A stretch of DNA of 64,000 bases from Jannaschia sp. W003. GTDB lineage: Bacteria > Pseudomonadota > Alphaproteobacteria > Rhodobacterales > Rhodobacteraceae. Position numbers and translations under genes: made by a program. Shown here piece after piece: positions 57,249 to 64,000 of the stretch. Every line of letters starts with the position of its first letter. Position 1 is the first letter of the stretch. The DNA lies in NCBI RefSeq assembly GCF_025144335.1, contig NZ_CP083539.1, forward strand, positions 931,501 to 995,500, given 5' to 3'. The notes beneath the pieces were generated by a model, which saw nothing but the letters and a program-made list of their open reading frames with translations, searched no databases and was not told where the DNA came from.

Positions 57249-59129
57249 ATGAAGGCCAGCACGGCGGAGCTCACGAAGGCCGGGCTGAACCTGATCGGCC
57301 AGGCCCTGTCGATCTACGACGCCGATCTGCGGCTCGCGGTCTCGAACCGCATGTTCCGCGACATGTTCGCGCTGCCAGAGTGGATGGTGCGCCCCGGCGC
57401 GCCCTTTGCGGACGGCATCCGCTACCTCGTCGAGCGCGGCGAGTACGGCCCCGTCGCCGACGTGGACGCCGCCGTGGCCGAGCGCGTGGCCCAGGCCCGC
57501 GCCTTCGAGCCGCACTATCTGGAGCGTACCCGCCCCGACGGCACCGTGGTGTCCGTGGAGGGCTCGCCGCTGCCGGGCGGTGGCTGGGTCACGGTCTACA
57601 CCGACATCACCGCGATCAAGGCGCAGGAGCGCCTCCTGCGCGCGCGCTCCGAGGTCCTGTCGGGCGAGCTGCTGGCCCGCGCCGAGGAGCTGGCGGGCGC
57701 GAACCGCAAGCTGGCCGCGGCGACAGCCCGCGCCGAGGAGGCCCGCCGCGAGGCTACCGAGATGGCCGCGCGCATCCGCATGACCACCGAGATGCTGCCC
57801 GCCCACATCGCCCGCGTCGGCCCCGACCGGCGCTACACCTATTCCAACCGCCGCCTCGGCGCGGTGATGCCCGGCACGCCCGCCGACATCGTGGGCCTGC
57901 CCATGGACGAGGTGCTGGCGCCGATCTGGCCCGCGGTGGCGCCCAACATCGAGGCCGCGCTGGCCGGCGAGGAGCGGGTGTTCGAGGTCACCCACGACCC
58001 CTCGGGCCGCCGCGTGCGCGTCTCGTTCACGCCCGAGCGCGGCGAGGGGGCGGGGGTCTATGCCCTGTCCATGGACGTCACCGAGGAGGCGCAGGCCCGC
58101 GCCGCCGTGGCGCAGGCCGCCGGGCGGCAGGTGGCGGCGCAGCTCACCTCGGGCATGGCCCACGACATCGGCAACCTCCTGACGGTGATCCTGGGGCTGT
58201 CGGAGCGCATGGGCGGCATGGACCTGCCCGCGGGCGCCCGCGAGGCGGCGGATGCCATCAAGCTGGCGGCCACGCGGGGCGGCGCGCTGCTCGACCGCAT
58301 CTCGGGGCTGTCCGGCCCGCGCGACCTGACGCCCCGCGCCGTGGACCTGCGCGCGCTGCTGGCCGAGGTCGCCGCCCTCGCCGGCCCCTCGCTGCCTTCG
58401 GGGGTCCGCCTGCGCACCCGCGTCCACGGCCTCGACGAACCGGTGCTGCTGGACCCGGACGCCCTGCGCGACGCGCTCCTGAACCTCGTGCTCAACGCCC
58501 GCGACGCGGTGGGCGCCGAGGGCCGCATCGCCGTGGTGGCCCGCCCCGTGCGCGACACCTGGGTGGAGCTGGACGTGACCGACACCGGCTCCGGCTTCTC
58601 TGAGGCGGCCCTCGAGCGGGGCGCCGAGCCCTTCTTCACCGAGAAGGGCGAGGATGGCACGGGCCTCGGCCTGTCGATGGTCTACGATGTGGTGAAGCTG
58701 GCGGGCGGGCGGATGCACCTCGCCAACGGCCCGCAGGGCGCGCGCGTGACCTTGCGCCTGCCGCTGCGCCAGCCGCCCCCCGGCCTCGCCCCCACGCTGG
58801 TGCTGGTGATCGAGGACGCGCGGCACATCCGCGAGGCGGTGCGCGACCGGCTGGTGACCGCGGGGCACGCGGTGCTGGAGGCGGGCGGCGTGGCCGAGGC
58901 GCGGGGCATGCTCGACATCCCCGGAATCGGGCTGGTGCTTTCGGACATCATGCTGCGCACCGCCGAGTCCGGCCTCGACCTCGCCCGCGAGGCCGAGGCG
59001 GCGGGGCTGCCGGTGGCGCTGATGACCTCGCTGCCCCCCGACGCGCCGCTCTGGCGCGAGGCCGCCGCACGCTGGCCGGTGATCCGCAAGCCGTTCTCGG
59101 TCGAGAAGCTCGCGGCGGTGCTGCGATGA
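57249..59129 (+). CDS. Hybrid sensor histidine kinase with two PAS-like domains
   Basis: 626 residues without membrane segments, so a cytoplasmic sensor. PAS-like domain 1 (about 10-125), coiled coil (about 125-178) and PAS-like domain 2 (about 180-280). Dimerisation box SGMAHDIGNLLTVILG has the phosphoacceptor H305, where HDFNNLL is usual. The ATPase has N box NLVLNARDAV (412-421), DTGSGF and GTGLGLSMVYD. A C-terminal receiver (about 515-626) has D566 and K614. The gene overlaps the next response regulator gene (ATGA), its likely partner. The signal is unknown. Confidence 0.88.
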   Translation: MKASTAELTKAGLNLIGQALSIYDADLRLAVSNRMFRDMFALPEWMVRPGAPFADGIRYLVERGEYGPVADVDAAVAERVAQARAFEPHYLERTRPDGTVVSVEGSPLPGGGWVTVYTDITAIKAQERLLRARSEVLSGELLARAEELAGANRKLAAATARAEEARREATEMAARIRMTTEMLPAHIARVGPDRRYTYSNRRLGAVMPGTPADIVGLPMDEVLAPIWPAVAPNIEAALAGEERVFEVTHDPSGRRVRVSFTPERGEGAGVYALSMDVTEEAQARAAVAQAAGRQVAAQLTSGMAHDIGNLLTVILGLSERMGGMDLPAGAREAADAIKLAATRGGALLDRISGLSGPRDLTPRAVDLRALLAEVAALAGPSLPSGVRLRTRVHGLDEPVLLDPDALRDALLNLVLNARDAVGAEGRIAVVARPVRDTWVELDVTDTGSGFSEAALERGAEPFFTEKGEDGTGLGLSMVYDVVKLAGGRMHLANGPQGARVTLRLPLRQPPPGLAPTLVLVIEDARHIREAVRDRLVTAGHAVLEAGGVAEARGMLDIPGIGLVLSDIMLRTAESGLDLAREAEAAGLPVALMTSLPPDAPLWREAAARWPVIRKPFSVEKLAAVLR

Positions 59130-59812
59130 CCCGCATCGCCGTGCTCGACGACGACCCCGCGATCCGCGCGCTGCTGACCGAGGCGCTGGAGGCCGCCGGC
59201 ATGGAGGTCGCCGCATTCGGCCGCGCCGACAGCTTCGAGGCGGCCTTGCGCCAGGCCATGCCGGACCTGTGCCTCGTGGACCTCGGCCTGCCCGACCGCG
59301 ACGGCCTCGGCGTGGTGTCGCGGCTGGCGCTGGAAGGGGGCGCGGCGATCATCATCATCTCGGGGCGCGGCGGCGTGGCCGACCGCGTGGCGGGGCTGGA
59401 GCTGGGCGCCGACGACTACGTGGTCAAGCCCTTCGCCCCCGAGGAGATCGTGGCGCGGGTCCGGGCCAGGCTGCGCCGGGCGGCGCCGCCCCAGCGTGCC
59501 CGCGCCCGCTTCGCAGGCCACGCGGTCGACTTCGACGCCTATGCCCTGACGGGGCCGAGCGGCACGGCCACCTTCTCCCAGGCCGAGGGCGAGGTGCTGC
59601 GCCTGTTCCTGGAGCGCCCCCGCCGCCTCGTCAGCCGCGCCGAGATGCAGGAGGCGCTGGGCGGCGCCGCGGGCGAGAGCTTCGACCGCGCCATGGACGT
59701 GCGCGTCAGCCGCCTGCGCGCCAAGCTCGGCGAGGACCCGAAGGACCCGCGGATCATCAAGACGATCTACGGGGCGGGGTACATCTTCCTGCCCGAGGTG
59801 GACTGGGAGTGA
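59126..59812 (+). CDS. OmpR-family response regulator
   Basis: 228 residues. The receiver has D8, D9, phosphoacceptor D52 (VDLGLPDRDG), S79 and K101 (VKPF). The C-terminal winged helix (about 135-225) ends IKTIYGAGYIF. It overlaps the kinase by 4 nt, so the pair is translationally coupled. Target genes are not evident, but the ligase/liv operon is divergent from this pair and is one possible target. Confidence 0.92.
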   Translation: MTRIAVLDDDPAIRALLTEALEAAGMEVAAFGRADSFEAALRQAMPDLCLVDLGLPDRDGLGVVSRLALEGGAAIIIISGRGGVADRVAGLELGADDYVVKPFAPEEIVARVRARLRRAAPPQRARARFAGHAVDFDAYALTGPSGTATFSQAEGEVLRLFLERPRRLVSRAEMQEALGGAAGESFDRAMDVRVSRLRAKLGEDPKDPRIIKTIYGAGYIFLPEVDWE

Positions 59813-59837
59813 CGGCGTTCAGCAAAGCGCCACGTGC

Positions 59838-59937
59838 GCCCCGGCCTTGCGCCGAGGTCTTCTCCCGACGAACGCCCTGACTCTGCGGAGCGAAGCGCGA
59901 CCTCCACCCACGGACCCCGGCGCAAGGCCGGTGCGTG
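59838..59937. repeat. Family C paired palindromes (REPIN-like), pair 4
   Basis: GCCCCGGC-N5-GCCGAGGT (59838-59858) and ACCCCGGC-N5-GCCGGTGC (59914-59934), 55 nt apart and inverted (CCTTGCG against CGCAAGG). The spacer contains a GCGGAGCGAAGCGC hairpin, and a GCTTCGCTCCG string also occurs in the pair 3 spacer. Confidence 0.75.
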
Positions 59938-59942
59938 CCCTC

Positions 59943-60158
59943 CTAATGCCGGCTCGCCAACCGCCCGTGCAGCCGCCGCACGATCCGCGAGGCAGTCGTC
60001 TCGAACAGCGGCGGCACCAGCGCGTGCACCAGCGCGGCGCCCGCGGCCAGCGCGAGCGTGCCGGCGAAGCCGAGCGCGAAGCGCATGTGGCCGAAGTAGG
60101 TCTCGTCCACCGAGGCGGGGTGGTCGTGGAAGGCGCGAAGGAACTGGGCGGCGGACAT
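59943..60158 (-). CDS. DUF6356-like small membrane protein
   Basis: 71 residues. FLRAFHDHPASVDETYFGHMRFALGFAG, a transmembrane helix (about 28-50, LALAAGAALVHALVPPLF), then TASRIVRRLHGRLASRH. I recognise this as a conserved small alphaproteobacterial family (DUF6356), function unknown. RBS AGGAG precedes ATG 60158. The longer frame to 60323 is not credible. Divergent from an Lrp regulator. Confidence 0.75.
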   Translation of the reverse strand: MSAAQFLRAFHDHPASVDETYFGHMRFALGFAGTLALAAGAALVHALVPPLFETTASRIVRRLHGRLASRH

Positions 60159-60214
60159 GAGGACTCCTGTGTGATCGCAGGAAGGATGCGTGCGCCGACG
60201 CGTCAAACGGTCCC

Positions 60215-60230
60215 AAACCGCATTGCGTTT
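60215..60230. promoter_or_regulatory. Candidate Lrp/AsnC operator
   Basis: AAACCGCATTGCGTTT is a near-palindrome in the 101-nt region between the divergent DUF6356-like and Lrp genes. Lrp regulators commonly bind such sites to control themselves and a divergent neighbour. No experimental support can be read here. Confidence 0.35.
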
Positions 60231-60259
60231 CGAGCGCGTATCGGGACACCATCCCACGG

Positions 60260-60721
60260 ATGACCCATTCCCTCGACGAAACGGATCGCCGCATCCTGCG
60301 CGTCCTCCAGCGCGACGCCGCATCCTCCCTCGACCGCATCGCCGAGGACGTCGCCCTGTCGCGCAACGCCTGCTGGCGCCGCATCCGCCGCATGGAAGAC
60401 GCGGGCGTGATCCGCGGCCGCGTCGCCCTGCTGGATGCGGGAAAGGTGGGTCTCGGCCTCGCCGCCTTCGTGATGATCCGCGCCGGGCGCCACGACGCCG
60501 ACTGGCTGGACCGCTTCGCCCGCGCCGTTCGCGCCATGCCCGAGATCCAGGGCGCGCACCGCATGTCGGGCGACCTCGACTACGTGCTGCGCGTCCGAGT
60601 GCGCGACATGGCCGACTACGACCGCTTCTACCGCGCGCTCATCGCCCGCGTGCCGATCGCCGACGTGTCGGCGAGCTTCGTGATGGAGGACCTGGTGGAC
60701 GGGACGGCGCTGCCGGTCTGA
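60260..60721 (+). CDS. Lrp/AsnC-family transcriptional regulator
   Basis: 153 residues. N-terminal helix-turn-helix (about 5-60: LDETDRRILRVLQRDAASSLDRIAEDVALSRNACWRRIRRME) and a C-terminal RAM effector domain (about 70-145: FVMIRAGRH, RMSGDLDYVLRVRVRDMADYDRF). It binds an amino acid or similar ligand and regulates nearby or amino acid genes. Divergent from the DUF6356-like gene; convergent with an M20 amidohydrolase gene. Confidence 0.9.
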   Translation: MTHSLDETDRRILRVLQRDAASSLDRIAEDVALSRNACWRRIRRMEDAGVIRGRVALLDAGKVGLGLAAFVMIRAGRHDADWLDRFARAVRAMPEIQGAHRMSGDLDYVLRVRVRDMADYDRFYRALIARVPIADVSASFVMEDLVDGTALPV

Positions 60722-60725
60722 CGGG

Positions 60726-60775
60726 GAGGGGGCTCTGCCCCCGGCCTTCGGCCTCCCCCGAGGTATTTGTGAAAC
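60726..60775 (-). repeat. Family A terminator-like repeat, copy A5 (inverted)
   Basis: GGGGGC (60728-60733), TCT, GCCCCC (60737-60742), GGCC-TTC-GGCC, then CCCCCGAGGTATTTGTGAAA. It lies between the Lrp and amidohydrolase genes (convergent), overlapping neither. Confidence 0.75.
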
Positions 60776-60783
60776 GAAGACGG

Positions 60784-61935
60784 TCAGGCTGCGAGAGTCT
60801 TCGCCGCCCGCTCCAGCACCCGCAGGCCGGCGAGGAGGTGCTTCTCGTCCGTGTCCTCGGCGAAGTCGTGGCTGATGCCGCCCTTCGACGGCACGAACAG
60901 CATCGCCGCCGGCATGAGGCGGGCGACGTTGGTGGCGTCGTGGAGCGCGCCCGAGGGCATCTCGCGCCACGCGCCGGGCAGTTCGGCCTCCGCGGCCTCC
61001 GCGAGGGCGCGGCGGAGCGCGGGGTTCATCGCCGTGGGCGGGAGGCTGGCGGTGTCCGAGACCCGGAGCGCGAGGTCGCCCGCCGCTTCGTCGAGCGCGC
61101 CGCGGATCGCCGCCTCCATGTTGTCCAGCCGGGCGGCGTCGGCGTCGCGCCACTGCACCGTGAAGCGTACCTCGCCCGGCACGGCGGAGGCGGCGTTAGG
61201 GTGGAGGGCCACGTGCCCCACCGTCCACACGCTGTCCGGCGTCACCAGCGGCGCGAGGGCGGCGTCGATGGCCGCGCTCGCCCGCACCAGCCCCGCGAAG
61301 GCGTCGCGGCGCAGGCGCATCGGCGTGGTGCCGGCGTGGTTCTGCTGGCCCCGGAGTGTCACCGTGAACTGCCGCAGCCCGACGATGGCCGTGACCACGC
61401 CCACGCTCTCGCCGGCAGCATCTAGCACCGGCCCCTGCTCGATGTGCGGCTCCACGTAGGCGCGGAAACTGTTGGGGTCGGGGAAGTCGCCCGTCGCGGG
61501 CAGGGCCTGCCGGGCGTCAGCGAAGCGCGTGCCGTCGAGCGCCACGAGCCGGTCCGCCGCCTCGAGCGACAGCGCGCCCGACCAGATCTCGGACCCCGTG
61601 GTCGCGCCGAACCGCCCCTCCTCGTCCTGGAACGCCACCACAGACACCTCCGGGTTCCCCCGCGCCACCGCGAGCGCGGCCATCACTCCGTAGGTCCCGT
61701 CGAGCCAGCCGCCCTCGGGCTGGGTGTCGACGTGCGAGCCCATCAGGAGCGGCCCCCGCAGGCCCCAGACGTTGCCGGCGGGGTCGATGCGCGGCTCCAG
61801 CCCGGCCGCCTCGAAGCGCTCCGCGAGCCAGAGCCGCGCGCGCACGTCGTCGGGCGAGAAGGCGGGGCGGACGACGCCGGTGCCGCGCGCGCCGATGGCG
61901 CGCAGGGCGGAGAGGTCATCGAGAAGGTCGGACAT
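60784..61935 (-). CDS. M20 family amidohydrolase (allantoate / N-carbamoyl-amino-acid type)
   Basis: 383 residues. Metal-binding blocks: LLMGSHVDTQPEGGWLDGTYG (His, Asp), VVAFQDEEGRFG (Glu), EPHIEQGPVL, NHAGTTPM and SKGGISHDFAED (His). They define the hydantoinase/carbamoylase branch, which hydrolyses allantoate or N-carbamoyl amino acids. No purine-degradation gene adjoins, so the substrate is open. ATG 61935 gives MSDLLDDLSALRAIG. Confidence 0.88.
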   Translation of the reverse strand: MSDLLDDLSALRAIGARGTGVVRPAFSPDDVRARLWLAERFEAAGLEPRIDPAGNVWGLRGPLLMGSHVDTQPEGGWLDGTYGVMAALAVARGNPEVSVVAFQDEEGRFGATTGSEIWSGALSLEAADRLVALDGTRFADARQALPATGDFPDPNSFRAYVEPHIEQGPVLDAAGESVGVVTAIVGLRQFTVTLRGQQNHAGTTPMRLRRDAFAGLVRASAAIDAALAPLVTPDSVWTVGHVALHPNAASAVPGEVRFTVQWRDADAARLDNMEAAIRGALDEAAGDLALRVSDTASLPPTAMNPALRRALAEAAEAELPGAWREMPSGALHDATNVARLMPAAMLFVPSKGGISHDFAEDTDEKHLLAGLRVLERAAKTLAA

Positions 61936-62035
61936 GAGGGCCTCGCATCGGGTATCCCCCCGTTCTATGCCCCCGGGCGCGGCACGCGCCACCCGGGCGC
62001 TTGACCCACGGCCGGGCGTGCGTCAGCGCGGGCGC

Positions 62036-62635
62036 ATGACCTTCCACGACTGGCTGATCTTCGCGGGCTTCTGGGCGGTCTTCGTCACCTCGCCGGGACC
62101 GAACGCGGCGAACTGCATCCTCGCCGGCTGGAGCGCGGGCTTGCCCCGCGCGCTGTGGTGCGTGGCGGCGATCCTGACGCAGGCCTCGGCCTTCCTCGCC
62201 CTCGCCGCCACCGGGGCGGGCGCGCTGCTCGCCGCAGCACCGGAGGCCTTCGCCGCCGTGCGGCTGGCGGGCGCGGCGGTGCTGGTGGGCTTCGGCGTGC
62301 TGGCTTGGGTGCGGGCGGGCAGGGCGGTGGAGCCGCCGCCGCCGGGCGGGCGCCTCTACCTCCGGGCGCTCGCCATCGCCACGTTCAACGCCAAGTCGCT
62401 GGCCGGCTACCTCGCCGCCTTCACGCAGTTCGTGCGCACGGACGTCGCCATGGCGGCGCAGATGACGTGGATCGCGCCCACCGCCCTCACGCTCACGGCG
62501 CTCAGCTACACCGGATGGACCGCGCTCGGCGCCTGGCTGGGGCGCCGCGCGCTGGGCGTGGTGGCGAGCCTTTGGCTCCGCCGCGCGCTCGCCGCCTGCC
62601 TCGTGGCCTACGGCGTGGCGCTGGCCTTACTCTGA
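62036..62635 (+). CDS. LysE-family amino acid exporter
   Basis: 199 residues, about six membrane helices. The N-terminal FWAVFVTSPGPNAANCILAGWSAG is the LysE/RhtB signature, and the helix TFNAKSLAGYLAAF is characteristic. It exports an amino acid or related metabolite. It is divergent from the amidohydrolase gene (about 100 nt), whose amino-acid product it might export. It overlaps the convergent creA by 9 nt. Confidence 0.87.
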   Translation: MTFHDWLIFAGFWAVFVTSPGPNAANCILAGWSAGLPRALWCVAAILTQASAFLALAATGAGALLAAAPEAFAAVRLAGAAVLVGFGVLAWVRAGRAVEPPPPGGRLYLRALAIATFNAKSLAGYLAAFTQFVRTDVAMAAQMTWIAPTALTLTALSYTGWTALGAWLGRRALGVVASLWLRRALAACLVAYGVALALL

Positions 62636-63124
62636 GGCGGGCGCGGCCATCTGCGCCCCATAGAGCGGCACGGTCGAGATCGACATCTTGGCCGAGCCTT
62701 CCGTCAGCTCCTGCGCGTGGACGAGGTAGATCAGCGTCTGGTTCGGCTCGTCGAAGATGCGCTTGATGCGCAAGCTCTTGAGGATGATCGAGCGGCTCTC
62801 GCGGAACACCTGCTCGCCGTCCTCGGAGCGGTCGATGTCGCCTACCCGGATCGGCCCGGTCTGGCGGCAGGCGATCGAGGCGTTGGACGGGTCCTCGAAC
62901 CAGTTGCCCTGGCTCAGGCGGTCGATCAGCGAGCGCTCGAAGTAGGCGATGTGGCAGGTCACGCCCTCGACCTTGGGATCGGCGATGGCGTCGATGATGA
63001 TGTCGTTGCCGACCCAGTCGACGCCGACCTCGCCCACCTGCTCGGCGTGAGCGGTGACGGCGGCGGTGGCGGCGAAAATGGGCAGGGCGAGCGCCGTGGC
63101 GGCGCGGCGGATGGTGCGGTTCAT
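62627..63124 (-). CDS. creA: CreA family protein
   Basis: 165 residues with a signal peptide (MNRTIRRAATALALPIFAATAAVTAHA). VGEVGVDWVGNDIIIDAIADPKVEGVTCHIAYF and SIACRQTGPI are diagnostic of CreA, a periplasmic protein of unknown function whose gene lies upstream of creBCD in E. coli; no creBCD is here. Two Cys residues could form a disulfide. ATG 63124 is chosen over 63154 because it begins the signal peptide. Confidence 0.88.
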   Translation of the reverse strand: MNRTIRRAATALALPIFAATAAVTAHAEQVGEVGVDWVGNDIIIDAIADPKVEGVTCHIAYFERSLIDRLSQGNWFEDPSNASIACRQTGPIRVGDIDRSEDGEQVFRESRSIILKSLRIKRIFDEPNQTLIYLVHAQELTEGSAKMSISTVPLYGAQMAAPASE

Positions 63125-63239
63125 GTGGCGGGTCCCCCGGGGTGTGCCGTTCACAATCCATGTGTCGCGCCACGGTTCCCTCTCGGCCCCTGCGGCGGAC
63201 GCGCTATGCTCCGGTCATCCAAAGGGAAGGGAGCACGCC

Positions 63240-64000
63240 ATGCGCCGCATGACCGCCAAGGACTTCGATCAGGACCTGCTCGACCTCTACGACTTCTACG
63301 CCCATGGGCGGATCACCAAGCGTGAGTTCATGGACCGCGCAGGGAAGTGGGCCGTGGGCGGCCTGACGGCGGCGGCGATCCTCCACCAGCTCAGCCCGAA
63401 CTACGCGCTGGCGCAGCAGGTGGCCGAGGACGACCCCTCGATCAGCGGCGAGGACATCACCTATCCCAGCCCGAACGGCCACGGCGAGGTGAACGGCTAC
63501 CTCGTGCGTCCCTCGGGCGCCGACCCCGAGAACCCGCCCGCCGCCGTGCTGGTGGTGCACGAGAACCGTGGCCTGAACCCCTACATCCGCGACGTGGCGC
63601 GCCGCATGGCCAAGGCGGGCTTCGTGGCGCTCGCCCCCGACGGGTTGACGAGCGTGGGCGGCTACCCCGGCACCGACGACGAGGGGCGCGCGCTGCAGCA
63701 GACCGTGGACGGCGAGAAGCTGATGAACGACTTCTTCGCCGGGTTCGAGCACCTCAAGGGGCTGGAGGGCACGAACGGCAAGGTGGGAGCCACGGGCTTC
63801 TGCTACGGCGGCGGCGTGGTGAACGCGCTGGCGGTCGCCTACCCGGAGCTCGACGCGGGCGTGCCCTTCTACGGCCGCCAGCCGAGCGCCGAGGACGTCG
63901 CCCGCATCGAGGCGCCGCTGCTCGTGCAGCTCGCCGCGCTCGACAGCCGCATCAACGAGGGCTGGCCCGCCTTCCAGAAGGCGCTGGAAGAGAACGACAA
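63240..64000 (+). CDS. Dienelactone hydrolase family protein (5' part, cut by window end)
   Basis: The first 253 codons are present. An N-terminal helical segment (about 1-60) contains REFMDRAGKWAVGGLTAAAIL, which looks like a membrane-targeting or export segment, and an ALAQQ cleavage-like site follows. The hydrolase begins near 75 with GYLVRP, VLVVHENRGLNPYIRDVARR and the nucleophile C188 in GFCYGGG, the Cys form of the dienelactone hydrolase triad. The family opens dienelactones in aromatic breakdown, but many members act on other esters. RBS GGGAGC is near. The C-terminal Asp and His of the triad lie partly beyond the window. Confidence 0.85.
   Translation, partial: MRRMTAKDFDQDLLDLYDFYAHGRITKREFMDRAGKWAVGGLTAAAILHQLSPNYALAQQVAEDDPSISGEDITYPSPNGHGEVNGYLVRPSGADPENPPAAVLVVHENRGLNPYIRDVARRMAKAGFVALAPDGLTSVGGYPGTDDEGRALQQTVDGEKLMNDFFAGFEHLKGLEGTNGKVGATGFCYGGGVVNALAVAYPELDAGVPFYGRQPSAEDVARIEAPLLVQLAALDSRINEGWPAFQKALEEND

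Noticed and set aside
57102..59216. A very long minus-strand open frame continuing the acyl-CoA ligase upstream
   Set aside because: It lies antisense to a clear histidine kinase and has no domain of its own. Long shadow frames are expected in GC-rich coding DNA. The ligase has a natural start with RBS at 57101.
1..64000. CRISPR arrays, tRNA or rRNA genes, integrases, transposases
   Set aside because: I looked for regular repeat-spacer arrays, T-loop-like motifs and characteristic recombinase residues in all intergenic stretches and recognised none. A small tRNA could be missed by eye.

Overview
The window is a GC-rich chromosomal segment, coding densely on both strands. It most likely comes from an alphaproteobacterium of the Rhodobacteraceae (Roseobacter group). 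Evidence for this is the split b'/b subunits of ATP synthase, several small protein families I recognise from that family (DUF6356-, DUF6732- and DUF6958-like proteins, a cysteine-containing lipoprotein next to lepA), a sulfotransferase next to a core-2-like N-acetylglucosaminyltransferase, and cobalamin genes with a CbiG-CobJ fusion. I see no rRNA, tRNA, CRISPR array, transposase or phage module.

Layout. 1-12,000: the end of an ATP synthase F0 operon, a kynurenine-formamidase-like hydrolase, helicase hrpB with a DUF3108 gene, meaB, rpmB, a LysR regulator facing a 54-residue orphan protein, a sirtuin, a low-molecular-weight phosphatase, a repetitive non-coding stretch, a lipoprotein and lepA. 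11,624-13,850: an unusual zone in which the last 16-17 codons of lepA recur twice downstream, each followed by a hairpin. It continues with an AT-rich orphan gene and about 1 kb of repeat-rich DNA without genes. 13,850-25,000: housekeeping and accessory genes (cytochrome b561, M3 peptidase, inositol-phosphatase-like enzyme, hydroxyacid dehydrogenase, homocysteine methyltransferase, a divergent sulfotransferase/glycosyltransferase pair, HIT protein). 25,043-31,750: cobalamin genes (DUF6732-like, cbiX, cobH, cobL, cobI, cbiG-cobJ, cobM), mostly translationally coupled but broken twice by repeats. 31,840-38,330: D-alanyl-D-alanine dipeptidase-like and D-amino-acid aminotransferase-like genes, small secreted proteins, N-formylglutamate amidohydrolase, pyk, rpmI-rplT. 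38,425-43,830: SGNH lipoprotein, TerC, then pheS and pheT separated by an AT-rich membrane-protein gene. 43,961-57,101: a minus-strand branched-chain-amino-acid-type ABC transporter cluster (livG, livH, livM, livJ, livF) with an acyl-CoA ligase at its head and a PaaK-like ligase beyond its end. A PD-(D/E)XK nuclease-like gene and an opposite-strand coiled-coil gene are embedded in it. 57,249-64,000: a hybrid histidine kinase/response regulator pair, Lrp regulator, M20 amidohydrolase, LysE exporter, CreA and a dienelactone hydrolase cut off by the window end.

The most distinctive non-coding content is four dispersed repeat families. (A) Terminator-like elements carry AAATACCTCGGGGG plus a GGGGGC-AGA-GCCCCC hairpin. 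(B) A GATCGGTCC hairpin element has three copies, one with its loop replaced by a nested hairpin. (C) Paired GCCCCGG/CCGGGGC palindromes occur at four loci with a nearly constant 55-57 nt spacer, like REPINs. (D) A 10-11 nt G-rich unit (TGYACGGGGGG) is repeated about three times at each of three loci. I find no clear complete new defence system. The best candidates for something undescribed are the lepA-tail hot spot with its AT-rich orphan, the paired-palindrome element, and the extra genes built into the pheST and liv operons.
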